This document shows positions 9,701-16,766 of a stretch of DNA of 64,000 nt, piece by piece (position 1 is the first letter of the stretch; every line of letters begins with the position of its first letter). Made by a program: the position numbers and the translations under genes. The stretch spans positions 2,232,001 to 2,296,000 of the forward strand of contig NZ_VMBG01000001.1 in NCBI RefSeq assembly GCF_007559335.1. The letters are read 5' to 3'. The notes under the pieces are model-generated. The model saw nothing but the letters and a program-made list of their open reading frames with translations, had not been told where the DNA came from and searched no databases. The DNA comes from Rariglobus hedericola (GTDB lineage Bacteria; Verrucomicrobiota; Verrucomicrobiia; Opitutales; Opitutaceae).

Positions 9701-9771
9701 CTTTGCGCGCGGCGCATGGCCTCGGCGATACGGGCGGGAATGAGCTGGGTGAGAAACGTGCGGGGAAGCAT
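6757..9771 (-). CDS. GH38 alpha-mannosidase
   Basis: A 1004-residue alpha-mannosidase removing terminal alpha-linked mannose. The GH38 core is unmistakable: GHAHIDLVWLWP with the zinc ligands His263 and Asp265 (HxD), then WLPDVFGYSG with the nucleophile Asp375, then the long C-terminal beta-sandwich domains (DYRGREARYGAPFGSVLRG). Length is normal for bacterial members of about 1000 residues. There is no signal peptide, so it should act in the cytoplasm on imported oligosaccharides. It lies directly downstream of the GntR/LacI-hybrid gene, with a perfect inverted repeat 19 bp before its start codon, and is followed by a strong terminator. Confidence 0.95.
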   Translation of the reverse strand: MLPRTFLTQLIPARIAEAMRRAQRLIWSPLPGECLVEQTASSLVFKTVKEVAADDFKPVPAAPFNWGPKYAQSWFRVTLPEAVGPETRYFRWEDQAEATAYIDGVPYAGLDLAHEQFPLPAGVRELVIESVCIRSGIWLSGEVARLEETGSLYLPPKFVTRNDTAWSVYHDLKVLLELIEAEYRDGQPVQPGASKGLTDPVRYSPQAFRVSPLFRRLCDRLDRAIDVFDRDGMEAFAKELKKVYADFPASPDAIKAVLTGHAHIDLVWLWPERVGEFKAVHSWSTQTRLLREYPEFKFGYSQPASYEAVGRSSPELLKKVQGLIGEKKWDAIGAAYVEGDTQVPCGEAILRCLRIGQEEFKALRGSPSDVFWLPDVFGYSGCMPQLLAGVGVKGFFTSKLSWSTVNRFPHSSFRWQGPDGAEINAHVVLIHDYNENVDVKRIREDVLHHQQSAVHPEFLQPTGYGDGGGGPTEEMLERARRVSNLAGMPRVEWGNIEPFFERLAEVKNDLPVVTGELMLELHRGVFTTHGSLKSAFRALERALQVLEAVHVVRGLGPIDRHYWKRASFSHFHDYIPGSSIWEVYAEAIPELQMLAAKALAEADVALGAGNNKGWFNPLPLPRTWIDGKLCYQLGPLSGGPTSVLAIKNVIAPKATATSIESEHVRAAFNAEGSLIGLTVEGHEVAVTGHKLCAYPDQPASFEAWDVDRGNMVSGHEARLAGKPVVTNDGLVASVAFSYDIAHASHITVVYSLRAGETALRVRYDVDWCDPLHWLKGIFATDYRGREARYGAPFGSVLRGQWSGYAREEAQWEVPGSRWMAVCDDAQSEGLSIITEAKYGFTTRDGTVGVSLLRSALVTEANDHPKIRPTPDRPVHSDLGKHTIELALSRYASDIPVHAQPAALADTLFTACVPYAGEAVSAGLERVGGVSSAVPAWAEPVDGGWVLRLHETLGRRGKVTVGVADEAKATAVDFLGQPLANAKSAGGEFALPITPYQVRSVKFTR

Positions 9772-9789
9772 GGGATTAAAGGGGCATTT

Positions 9790-9817
9790 ATTAAGTTACC
9801 ATTTTTGGTAACTTAAT
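9790..9817. promoter_or_regulatory. Perfect inverted repeat, candidate GntR/LacI-hybrid operator
   Basis: ATTAAGTTACC (9790-9800), a 6-base AT spacer, and GGTAACTTAAT (9807-9817) form perfect 11-bp arms. It sits between the regulator stop (9831) and the GH38 ATG (9771). No T-run suited to termination follows the stem on the minus strand, so an operator is more likely than a terminator. Confidence 0.7.
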
Positions 9818-9830
9818 TAAGGACTCAAGA

Positions 9831-10892
9831 TTATTTCGGCGCCCGTGCGGTGGACTCGCCCACAAACAGCGGCGCATCCTTGGGCTGCACGAGAGAAGGC
9901 TTTTTCCATTCGCAGCGACCGGTCATCCAGTCGACGGCTTTGAGCAGGTAACGGTCGCGGGGCGGCGTCTGCAACGAGGTCAGCGAGGGCACGAGATACG
10001 GCCCGAGCCCCTCGTCGTTGACCGCGCACACCGACACGTCGCGGCCGATGCGCAGACCGTGCTCGTGCAAGGCCCGCATCGCACCTATGGCCGCGTGCAC
10101 CGTGACGCCATACACGGCGGGTGCGACCGGCTTGCCGGCCTTCAGACGGGCGGACATCAGCTTATAAGCGGCCTGCAGAGAACCATCCACCGGTGCGCTC
10201 ATCAGTTCGCCCGTGAGCCCGTGTTTCTCGATGAACGCACGCCAGCCGGCGATGCGCGCCTCGATCACCGGGTTGTGCGGATGGATATTGAGGCAGTCGA
10301 TGCGCCGGTGGCCGAGCGAGCGAAGATGCCCGAGCAACTTGTCGCCCGCACTGAAGGGAAAAACGATGACGGAGCGCAGCCCGAGAGCCGTCTCATCCTG
10401 GTCGAGCACCACCACCCGGGCGCGGGCCGACTGAATGCGCTTCAGGAGCTGAGGAGAAATTTTCTCGTCGGTAAATTGGAGGAGAAACACGCCGTCGAAT
10501 CCGTCGAGCGCCTTGCTAAAAACCCCATCGCTGTAGTGCTCGTAACTGAAGGACCGGGCCACGGCCCCGCGTTTCTCGGCGGCGGCATACACGCCATCGC
10601 GCCACAACGCATTTTCACCGCGGAGGTTTCCCGTGTGAAGAAAAGCGATCAACGGACGCCGCGCGGGGCCGTCCGCACCTTCGGCGACTTGCACGCGGCC
10701 GGTCACTCCGCGCGAGAGCAATCCCTCCCCGGTGAGTTGCGCGAGGGCTTTGCGCACGGTGGGCCGGCTGAGCCCCAGTTCGGTCGCAAGCTGGCGTTCG
10801 CCGGGCAGGCCGCCCGATGCGTGATCGCCGTGCTGAAGCCGCTTGCGGATCAGCTCGACGGCGAGACGTGTCTGGGTGTCGGGACGGGCCAT
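9831..10892 (-). CDS. GntR-type HTH regulator with LacI-like effector domain
   Basis: A 353-residue regulator with a winged-helix GntR domain at residues 1-75 (LPGERQLATELGLSRPTVRK is diagnostic) joined to a LacI/periplasmic-binding-like sensor domain (LIAFLHTGN..., VVVLDQDE, LGHRRIDCLNIHPHN, VCAVNDEGLGPY). This AraR/GntR-hybrid architecture is common among sugar regulators. The ATG at 10892 is chosen because MARPDTQTR leads straight into the HTH; a start at 10937 adds 15 residues of poor fit. The downstream codirectional gene is GH38 with a perfect inverted repeat between them, so GH38 is the probable target, with a mannose-containing oligosaccharide as possible inducer (inference). Confidence 0.88.
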   Translation of the reverse strand: MARPDTQTRLAVELIRKRLQHGDHASGGLPGERQLATELGLSRPTVRKALAQLTGEGLLSRGVTGRVQVAEGADGPARRPLIAFLHTGNLRGENALWRDGVYAAAEKRGAVARSFSYEHYSDGVFSKALDGFDGVFLLQFTDEKISPQLLKRIQSARARVVVLDQDETALGLRSVIVFPFSAGDKLLGHLRSLGHRRIDCLNIHPHNPVIEARIAGWRAFIEKHGLTGELMSAPVDGSLQAAYKLMSARLKAGKPVAPAVYGVTVHAAIGAMRALHEHGLRIGRDVSVCAVNDEGLGPYLVPSLTSLQTPPRDRYLLKAVDWMTGRCEWKKPSLVQPKDAPLFVGESTARAPK

Positions 10893-10970
10893 GCGGTGGT
10901 TATGAACGGAGGGCGCACGCCAGCGCAAGGCGTTCACGGACCGAAGGAGTGGAGATCGCGTCCATAAAAC

Positions 10971-11789
10971 TCAGTCCAAACATTTCCAAGGCGCGCGATC
11001 GGTCAGGAAACGCGTTTCGTTCATCGGCAAAGGCGCCACCTGAAACAACGGAAGGATGATCTCGCCCTTGGAGGTCAGCGGATACGTTTCACCCTTTTTT
11101 TCGTAGAGCAGCAGTGCGTTAAAAATACCGCCCGGCCGTTCTCCGATGAGGATATCCAGGTCGACCGGTTTATCAGCACGCAGATCGATCCAGTCACCAT
11201 ATTTTGCGCCGGTATGCGCGGCCGGTTTCGGACCTTGATCCGCCAGCGCCTTCCATCCCAAGCGCGGGAACGCCGTGCTCGGCAGGTTGCCCACCAGCAC
11301 CACCCGACGATTCACCGCCACGACCATCATGTCATCGGCGGCACCCACAAACCGATAGGTGCCATCCGCCGGCGGAGAGACCTGGGCCTTGTAATGCACG
11401 ACCCACGCCCGCGGCTTCACGACCGCCTCGACGCCAAATGCCTTGGGAGCGGCTTCGGCGTTCATGCGCCCGGTCGCCACCTGTGTCGTGTAGAGCGGCA
11501 TGCCCGCACGAAAAAAACGGTTGAACAACGCCTCGTCAAAACCCGCCACGATAAAGTCGTCGATAAACTTGGCGTAGTCGCGGCCGTTGCCGGGGATCGG
11601 CTCACGTTGCTGCGTCTGCTTCAGGTCATAAAAAATTCCCACCAACGCCGCCGCCCCACGCTGATTGGTGCCAAAGGCCGCCACCTCTTCAGCCCGCATC
11701 GCCGCCGGCAACATCAGCAGCGCCGCCAGCGCACCGGTCAGAAAACCGCCGTGCCACCAGCCCTGCCAATGCTCGGCTTCAGTCGCCAT
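10971..11789 (-). CDS. Exported hypothetical protein, PA14-like
   Basis: 272 residues beginning with a signal-peptide-like segment (FLTGALAALLMLPAAMRAEE). Residues about 120-225 (WVVHYKAQVSPPADGTYRF, VGAADDMMVVAVNRRVVLVG, DILIGERPGGIFNALLLYE) resemble a PA14-type beta-barrel: the pattern of a displayed body, GAADD, N-R-x-V, then a glycine-rich end is typical. PA14 modules often bind glycans or sit in surface proteins. No catalytic motif is visible. It lies between two GntR/LacI-hybrid genes on the same strand, 24 bp downstream of one. Function is not known and the PA14 label is by pattern only. Confidence 0.6.
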   Translation of the reverse strand: MATEAEHWQGWWHGGFLTGALAALLMLPAAMRAEEVAAFGTNQRGAAALVGIFYDLKQTQQREPIPGNGRDYAKFIDDFIVAGFDEALFNRFFRAGMPLYTTQVATGRMNAEAAPKAFGVEAVVKPRAWVVHYKAQVSPPADGTYRFVGAADDMMVVAVNRRVVLVGNLPSTAFPRLGWKALADQGPKPAAHTGAKYGDWIDLRADKPVDLDILIGERPGGIFNALLLYEKKGETYPLTSKGEIILPLFQVAPLPMNETRFLTDRAPWKCLD

Positions 11790-11812
11790 GATGGAGTTTT
11801 TCAGACGGACGC

Positions 11813-12997
11813 TTAGACCGGTTGCAACGCAGCCGAGGCCGTTGGCTTCACAGCAGCATCCTCGCTGGCCATGATAATATCCAGATGCGAGAGCTTCGCG
11901 CGAAACGACTCATCGATACGCGCCTGACCACCGCAACTTGAGCGCACCAGCATCTGCGGTCGCGGCAACTTGGTCGACTGGTCCACGACTCCACGCGCCA
12001 GGCCGAGTGCGCTCCGGATCAACCAGTGCCCGATGTAATCGAAATTCTGCCGGATCGTGCTCAACGGCGGATCACTGAACTCGCTGGCTTCGGTATCGTT
12101 GTAACCGACGATCTGAAAATCCGCCGGCGCACTCAGGCCGATCTTGTGCATCGCCGTCATGAAACGCAGCGCGTGTTCGTCGTCGTAACAGATCACCGCG
12201 AGATCGCCGCGAAAATCCTTCCAGCGATCCGCCAGCTGATCCATCGCCGCCGCGCCGGGTCGCACCAACCCGCAGAAGTTGGGCAGGTTTTCCCGCGACG
12301 TGTAGCAGGCATACGCGCTCAACACTTTTTGCAGCACCACATCGCCCGCCGAGTCAGGCCCCAGCAACGCGATCCGCCGATGCCCCAACGCGTGGAAATA
12401 GCCGCACACCGCCTCTGAAGCGACCTGCAGACTTCCGCCGAACACCTCCTGCTGCTCGAAGCTGTTTTTCTCCAAGCCCGGAATCACCAACGGCAGACTC
12501 ACCGGCAGCGGACAATTGCGCACAAACGTCCGCACCTCGTCGATCCGGTCGTGCGGAAACCAAGGCAGCGAAATGGCCACGCAGCCCTCCTGTTGAAGCG
12601 TCTTCGCCTGGGCGAGACCATCATCACAAAAATCACGAACCCAGCTCGACCGCAGCTCCACCTTGAGCTCCAGCCCCGCATGAGCCATGGCCTGCAACAC
12701 GCGGTAGGCGTAGGCATTGCCGCCCTGCGAAACGAGCACCCCGATGCGATCCGTGCCCGAACGCACTGAACGCGGGTCACTCGCATGCTTGGAGACAAAC
12801 GTCCCGCTGCCGATCCGCCGCACCACCGTGCCGTCATCCACCAGTTCTTTCAGGGCACGACGCACCGTCAAAAAATTGCACCCGTAAGACGCCGCCATAC
12901 TGCGCTCGGCCGGCAAACGCGCCCCCACCGGCAGCGTCTGAGCCAGCTGGCGGATTTCGATTTCGATCTGCTTATGCTTAAATTGAGGAAGTTTCAC
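11813..12997 (-). CDS. GntR-type HTH regulator with LacI-like effector domain
   Basis: A 394-residue regulator. The N-terminal winged helix includes LPAERSMAASYGCNFLTVRR and the wing VVRRIGSGTFVS. It is followed by a LacI-like sensor domain (RIGVLVSQGG, LGHRRIALLGPDSAGD, VICYDDEHALRFM, IVGYNDTEASEFSDPPLSTI). I chose the GTG at 12997 because a GGAG Shine-Dalgarno lies 8 bases before it, which is rare in this window. A second GTG at 13021 lacks one. The gene is divergent from the pseudopilin at 13303. A perfect 12-bp-arm palindrome (13070-13098) lies 73 bp upstream and is the likely operator for itself, the divergent operon, or both. Confidence 0.88.
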   Translation of the reverse strand: MKLPQFKHKQIEIEIRQLAQTLPVGARLPAERSMAASYGCNFLTVRRALKELVDDGTVVRRIGSGTFVSKHASDPRSVRSGTDRIGVLVSQGGNAYAYRVLQAMAHAGLELKVELRSSWVRDFCDDGLAQAKTLQQEGCVAISLPWFPHDRIDEVRTFVRNCPLPVSLPLVIPGLEKNSFEQQEVFGGSLQVASEAVCGYFHALGHRRIALLGPDSAGDVVLQKVLSAYACYTSRENLPNFCGLVRPGAAAMDQLADRWKDFRGDLAVICYDDEHALRFMTAMHKIGLSAPADFQIVGYNDTEASEFSDPPLSTIRQNFDYIGHWLIRSALGLARGVVDQSTKLPRPQMLVRSSCGGQARIDESFRAKLSHLDIIMASEDAAVKPTASAALQPV

Positions 12998-13069
12998 AGG
13001 GGTATCTCCGAGGGGGAACACGGATACTTAACATGCCCCAAGTAACAGCCAGAACCTCTTCCTACGCAA

Positions 13070-13098
13070 TAAAAATATAGCAATTCGCTATATTTTTA
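13070..13098. promoter_or_regulatory. Perfect 12-bp-arm palindrome, candidate operator
   Basis: TAAAAATATAGC (13070-13081), spacer AATTC, GCTATATTTTTA (13087-13098). The arms match perfectly. It lies between the GntR/LacI-hybrid gene and the divergent pseudopilin operon. No upstream gene runs into it, so termination is unlikely. Confidence 0.7.
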
Positions 13099-13110
13099 GA
13101 ATCACGAGGA

Positions 13111-13126
13111 TTAATAACTTAATAAC
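13111..13126. repeat. Tandem TTAATAAC direct repeat
   Basis: Two exact adjacent copies of TTAATAAC followed by the related TTATAAAT, in the divergent promoter region. They could be part of an AT-rich promoter or a binding site for a second factor. Confidence 0.5.
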
Positions 13127-13220
13127 TTATAAATAAACATATTATGATTATGCTTTAAGCGAAAATCACCCAAATCAACCTGCCCATTGTAGCACCATCC
13201 TAAAAATAACAAAGTGCTTG

Positions 13221-13231
13221 CATAGCTTTAT
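13221..13231 (+). promoter_or_regulatory. Conserved upstream element, pseudopilin operon A
   Basis: CATAGCTTTAT ends 72 bp before the pseudopilin ATG. A 10-of-11 match, CATAGCGTTAT, ends 79 bp before the paralogous pseudopilin at 42244. It could be a promoter core or activator site; which one is unknown. Confidence 0.4.
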
Positions 13232-13302
13232 GAGCATTCCCAGCCTTAGCGGCAGAAGATTCTTCACCCCGCCTTCTCGGAAACCCCTTCCGTCCTCAGA
13301 AA

Positions 13303-13998
13303 ATGAATACCCCCGTCGCATCGCTTGCCCCGTCCCGTCGCCGTTCTGCGAAATCATCGCGTTCGAGTGCGTTCACCTTGATCGAACTGCTTACGGTCAT
13401 CGCCATCATCGGCGTATTGGCGGCAATCCTCATTCCCGTCGTTGGCAAAGTTCGCGATAACGCGAAGTCATCTCAATGCATCACCAATCTCCGCCAAAAC
13501 GGCGTGGCGATTCAGAACTACGCAGCCGACAACAAAGGGGTCCTACCGGCTGCCGGTTTTTTTATTTCGGGCAGTAGCAATCGAATCTACAGCCTCTCTC
13601 CCTACGTCACCGCAGACACTCGCCATCTGCTGAATTCCATACTCCCTTACATAACCGTCACCAAATCGAAATCCTGGGACACCCAAACACTCGTCGGTCA
13701 AAGCTACGCTCCGACTTTTGACTGTCCGGCGTTTAAAGGAAACGCCGGAGAAAGCTCCTATCAAGCTGACCGATATGTTGCGGTTTCTGACGGGACCGAA
13801 ATCCAACCCTGGGGTTGGCACTATAAAGCTGGCAGCGTGTTTATTACTAATCCCAAGCCACTGAAGACCACTCTTCTTCCAGCCGACAAAGTGGCCATCC
13901 GCGACCGTAGCCTCGGCATCACAGAACCCAACCACTCGGGCTATCAAAACGCCCTTTACTTCGACTGGCACGTCGGCCGCGTCGCCACGAACAACTGA
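13303..13998 (+). CDS. Pseudopilin, H-X9-DW variant
   Basis: 231 residues. A basic leader is followed by the prepilin motif SA/FTLIELLTVIAIIGVLA with Glu at +5 and a long hydrophobic helix, then a beta-rich globular part (FDCPAF, GWHYKAG). Near the C-terminus the H-X9-D spacing of the processing-associated motif is kept (H in NHSGYQNALYFDWHVG), but DG is replaced by DW. It should be a prepilin-peptidase substrate. It is the first gene of the operon with the repeat/PEP-CTERM protein (32 bp gap) and the GH5 genes. The paralogue at 42244 has the same position and variant. No Shine-Dalgarno precedes the ATG. Confidence 0.88.
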   Translation: MNTPVASLAPSRRRSAKSSRSSAFTLIELLTVIAIIGVLAAILIPVVGKVRDNAKSSQCITNLRQNGVAIQNYAADNKGVLPAAGFFISGSSNRIYSLSPYVTADTRHLLNSILPYITVTKSKSWDTQTLVGQSYAPTFDCPAFKGNAGESSYQADRYVAVSDGTEIQPWGWHYKAGSVFITNPKPLKTTLLPADKVAIRDRSLGITEPNHSGYQNALYFDWHVGRVATNN

Positions 13999-14030
13999 TC
14001 GACCACCCCTCGCTACCTCAGTCCACGCCC

Positions 14031-16748
14031 ATGAATACCCCACGTCCGTCCAAACTCCCCCGCCCGCTCGCTTTCGCACTCGGTCTCGCCGCCTCGCTCT
14101 GCCCCTCCTTGGTTTTCAGCCAAGCCACCGGCTTCAACAAGACCGCCGGCGGCACCTACGATTACAACGACACCGCCAACTGGGTAGGAGGCACAATCAA
14201 CGGCGTTTGGGATTCGTCCCTAACGCTGACCGGCGCTCAAACAATCCAGTTTAGCGCCGATACAATACTATCCACTGGATTGGATTTTGAAGCTTTTGGA
14301 TCACAAAACATTGTAGTCCAGGGAACCGGCGGCGCCAGAACGATCACCCTCGGGGGCGACATCACCAGCAACGTGTCCGTCAACAAAGCAGTGACCATTG
14401 GATCAGGCATCACAGCCAACAATCTTAATATCAATCTCGGCGGCGTCACCCGCACTTTTACCGCCGGCAGCAGCAAGAGCCTTACCTTGGTTAATGTCAT
14501 TTCCAACGGTGGAATCATCGCGAATGGCGGCACGATTAATTTCAACGGAATCAATACCTACAGCGGCACCACCACATTGAATTCTGGCGTGCTCAACATG
14601 AATTCAGGGACGGCCAGTTCTGCCTTGTCGGACTTCATTGTTGATGGAGGAGCCTCGCTTTTTTTCAAAAGCGATACGAACGGCAATACAGGAACCACGC
14701 GCACAAAGAGCGTGACGATGAATGGCTCAGGCAGCTCAAACGGAGCCCTCTTCACTACGACCGGCAACAGCACAGCCAACTCAAGCGACGTCATCACCAA
14801 TGCCCTGACAGCATCTCAAGGCTATGCTACCATTGGAGTAAGCGCCAATGCCTTAAAAAACGCACGGCTCTCGGCCGGCAGTTTTTCTCGTGAGAGTGGA
14901 AGCTCGATTTTGTTTCGTGGCTCGAGTCTCGGCGTAAACACGCTCGCATCGCTGAGTGCCGGCGCCGCCAACATCAGTTTCACCAGCGCACCGACTCTTG
15001 TCGGGAGCGGGACGACGAACCAGACGACGATCGGCATTATCGCTGGAGCCTATGGTGACTCAACCTCGGGCGGCGACGGTAAGGCGGGTGGCTTGGTTAC
15101 CTATGACTCCACATACGGCGTGCGCCTGCTAAACACCTCCACTGAATATACCGCAGCCATCACCAGCGGCCAGACCCAAGCCGACAACGTTCTCTACCAG
15201 CGTGCCTCGGGCGGTGCTTCCCAAGACATCAACCTCACGCACACGGTCACGACCATCAACTCGCTGTCGCTTAAGATCACCGGCGCAGGCACCAACTCAG
15301 GCGTCACGATCAGCGGAGACGCCGGCACCACTTTAAAAATCAACAGCGGAGCGATTTTCGCGAGCCAACAGGTCACCGCGGCTAATGCGACGGACGCCAT
15401 GACGCTTTCCGTTCCCACGATAGACTTGAACGGCCACGAGGGCGTGATTCAGGTTTTCACCAACGGCGTCAGCAACGGCAATACTGTCGCACCGCTAACC
15501 ATCAGCAGTGTGATTACTAACGACGGCGGCAACGGCGTTACATTCGGAGGCACAGGCCAAACCATTCTCACGGGCAGCGCGGCAAGCACCTACACCGGTG
15601 CTACGACGCTCAACAGCGGTATTCTACGGCTTAATAAATCCGTCCTCAACATCGGGCTTACGACCGACTTGGTGATGAACGGCGGCCTTCTGCTCAAAAA
15701 CACCAACGCGATCGCAGATACCGCCAGTGTAACCATCAACGGCGGCACCTTCACCTTCGACAGCACCACCAGCAGCGGCAACAACGGCCATCAGGAGACC
15801 ATCAATAATTTCACGATGAATGGCGGTGCGGTCAGCAACCATGGCACCGGCGCATCATTCACGATTAACGGCGATGCAACGCTCAATGCCGGCAACCTGA
15901 TCATGAACCAAGGCGGCGATATAACAGTTGCCGGAATTACGACGCTAAATGGCGGACTTTTGACGGCTAAAGACTCCACCAGCACTACGGTATTCAACGG
16001 ATTAACGTCTCTTAACACTGTGCATATCACGAACACGGCGAGCGGAGCCTACACCGCGATAGCATTGACCAGCAACGCCACCAACAAGGGCGCGCAACTT
16101 ACTCTCAACGGAGACATTACCTTCACAGGAAACGGCACCAATACCAACACCGTCAAGATTGCCTCCACGGACTCTGCATTGGCGAATCAAGGCGTTTTTC
16201 GCCTAGAAGGCACACGCACATTTACCATTGGCAACGGCGCAGCGGCGAACGATCTCACCTTCGAAACCGCGCTTGTTGACGGCACCACCAGCGGCGGTCT
16301 TATCAAAACCGGCACAGGCACCCTCGCGCTCTCCGGTGCCAACACCTACTCGGGCAGCACCGCTGTCAACGCCGGCGGCCTCACCCTCTCGCAAACCGGA
16401 TCCCTCACGTTCTTCATCGGCGCCAATGGCGTGAACAACGCTGTCACCGGCACGGGCACCGCCACCTTCGAAGGCTCCTTTAACTTCGACCTCACCGGCG
16501 CCGCCGCGATCGATGGCAACAGCTGGCTGATCGTCAACACAGCCACCCTTTCCGAAAGTTTCACCGGCACCTTCGTCGTAAACGGTTTCACCAAAACCGC
16601 CAACACCTGGACCCTCGGCAACTACTCCTTCAACGAGGCGACGGGCCTCCTGAGTTACTCGGCTGTTCCCGAGCCCGCCTCCTTCGCATTTCTCGCCGGC
16701 GCGGGCGCTCTGATCGCCTGCCTCCGTCGCCGCAAACGCGCAGCCTGA
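14031..16748 (+). CDS. Autotransporter-associated beta-strand repeat PEP-CTERM protein
   Basis: A 905-residue surface protein. A signal peptide (FALGLAASLCPSLVFS) leads to a long Gly/Asn/Thr/Ser-rich beta-helical body with passenger-type repeats: INTYSGTTTLNSGVLNM, ASTYTGATTLNSGILRL, ANTYSGSTAVNAGGLTL. The end is a PEP-CTERM tail (VPEPASFAFLAGAGAL then RRRKR). There is no outer-membrane barrel, so it is not a type V autotransporter despite the repeat name; anchoring or sorting should use the exosortase route. It is located between a pseudopilin and three GH5 genes, an order repeated at 42.2-46.4 kb, which suggests a scaffold or adhesin for the neighbouring enzymes. Confidence 0.9.
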   Translation: MNTPRPSKLPRPLAFALGLAASLCPSLVFSQATGFNKTAGGTYDYNDTANWVGGTINGVWDSSLTLTGAQTIQFSADTILSTGLDFEAFGSQNIVVQGTGGARTITLGGDITSNVSVNKAVTIGSGITANNLNINLGGVTRTFTAGSSKSLTLVNVISNGGIIANGGTINFNGINTYSGTTTLNSGVLNMNSGTASSALSDFIVDGGASLFFKSDTNGNTGTTRTKSVTMNGSGSSNGALFTTTGNSTANSSDVITNALTASQGYATIGVSANALKNARLSAGSFSRESGSSILFRGSSLGVNTLASLSAGAANISFTSAPTLVGSGTTNQTTIGIIAGAYGDSTSGGDGKAGGLVTYDSTYGVRLLNTSTEYTAAITSGQTQADNVLYQRASGGASQDINLTHTVTTINSLSLKITGAGTNSGVTISGDAGTTLKINSGAIFASQQVTAANATDAMTLSVPTIDLNGHEGVIQVFTNGVSNGNTVAPLTISSVITNDGGNGVTFGGTGQTILTGSAASTYTGATTLNSGILRLNKSVLNIGLTTDLVMNGGLLLKNTNAIADTASVTINGGTFTFDSTTSSGNNGHQETINNFTMNGGAVSNHGTGASFTINGDATLNAGNLIMNQGGDITVAGITTLNGGLLTAKDSTSTTVFNGLTSLNTVHITNTASGAYTAIALTSNATNKGAQLTLNGDITFTGNGTNTNTVKIASTDSALANQGVFRLEGTRTFTIGNGAAANDLTFETALVDGTTSGGLIKTGTGTLALSGANTYSGSTAVNAGGLTLSQTGSLTFFIGANGVNNAVTGTGTATFEGSFNFDLTGAAAIDGNSWLIVNTATLSESFTGTFVVNGFTKTANTWTLGNYSFNEATGLLSYSAVPEPASFAFLAGAGALIACLRRRKRAA

Positions 16749-16766
16749 ATCCTTTTTCATTTTCCC

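Larger units (their letters stand above)
12998..13302. other. Divergent AT-rich regulatory region
   Basis: A 305-bp gene-free gap in an otherwise GC-rich sequence. It holds a perfect palindrome (13070-13098), two tandem copies of TTAATAAC (13111-13126) followed by TTATAAAT, a GCTTTAAGC palindrome (13152-13160) and CATAGCTTTAT (13221-13231). GCTATATTT and the CATAGC(T/G)TTAT element recur at similar spacing before the paralogous pseudopilin at 42244. No RNA gene was recognised. Confidence 0.7.

Noticed and set aside
14031-16748. A true type V autotransporter.
   Set aside because: The repeats match the passenger type, but there is no C-terminal outer-membrane barrel; a PEP-CTERM tail is present instead.
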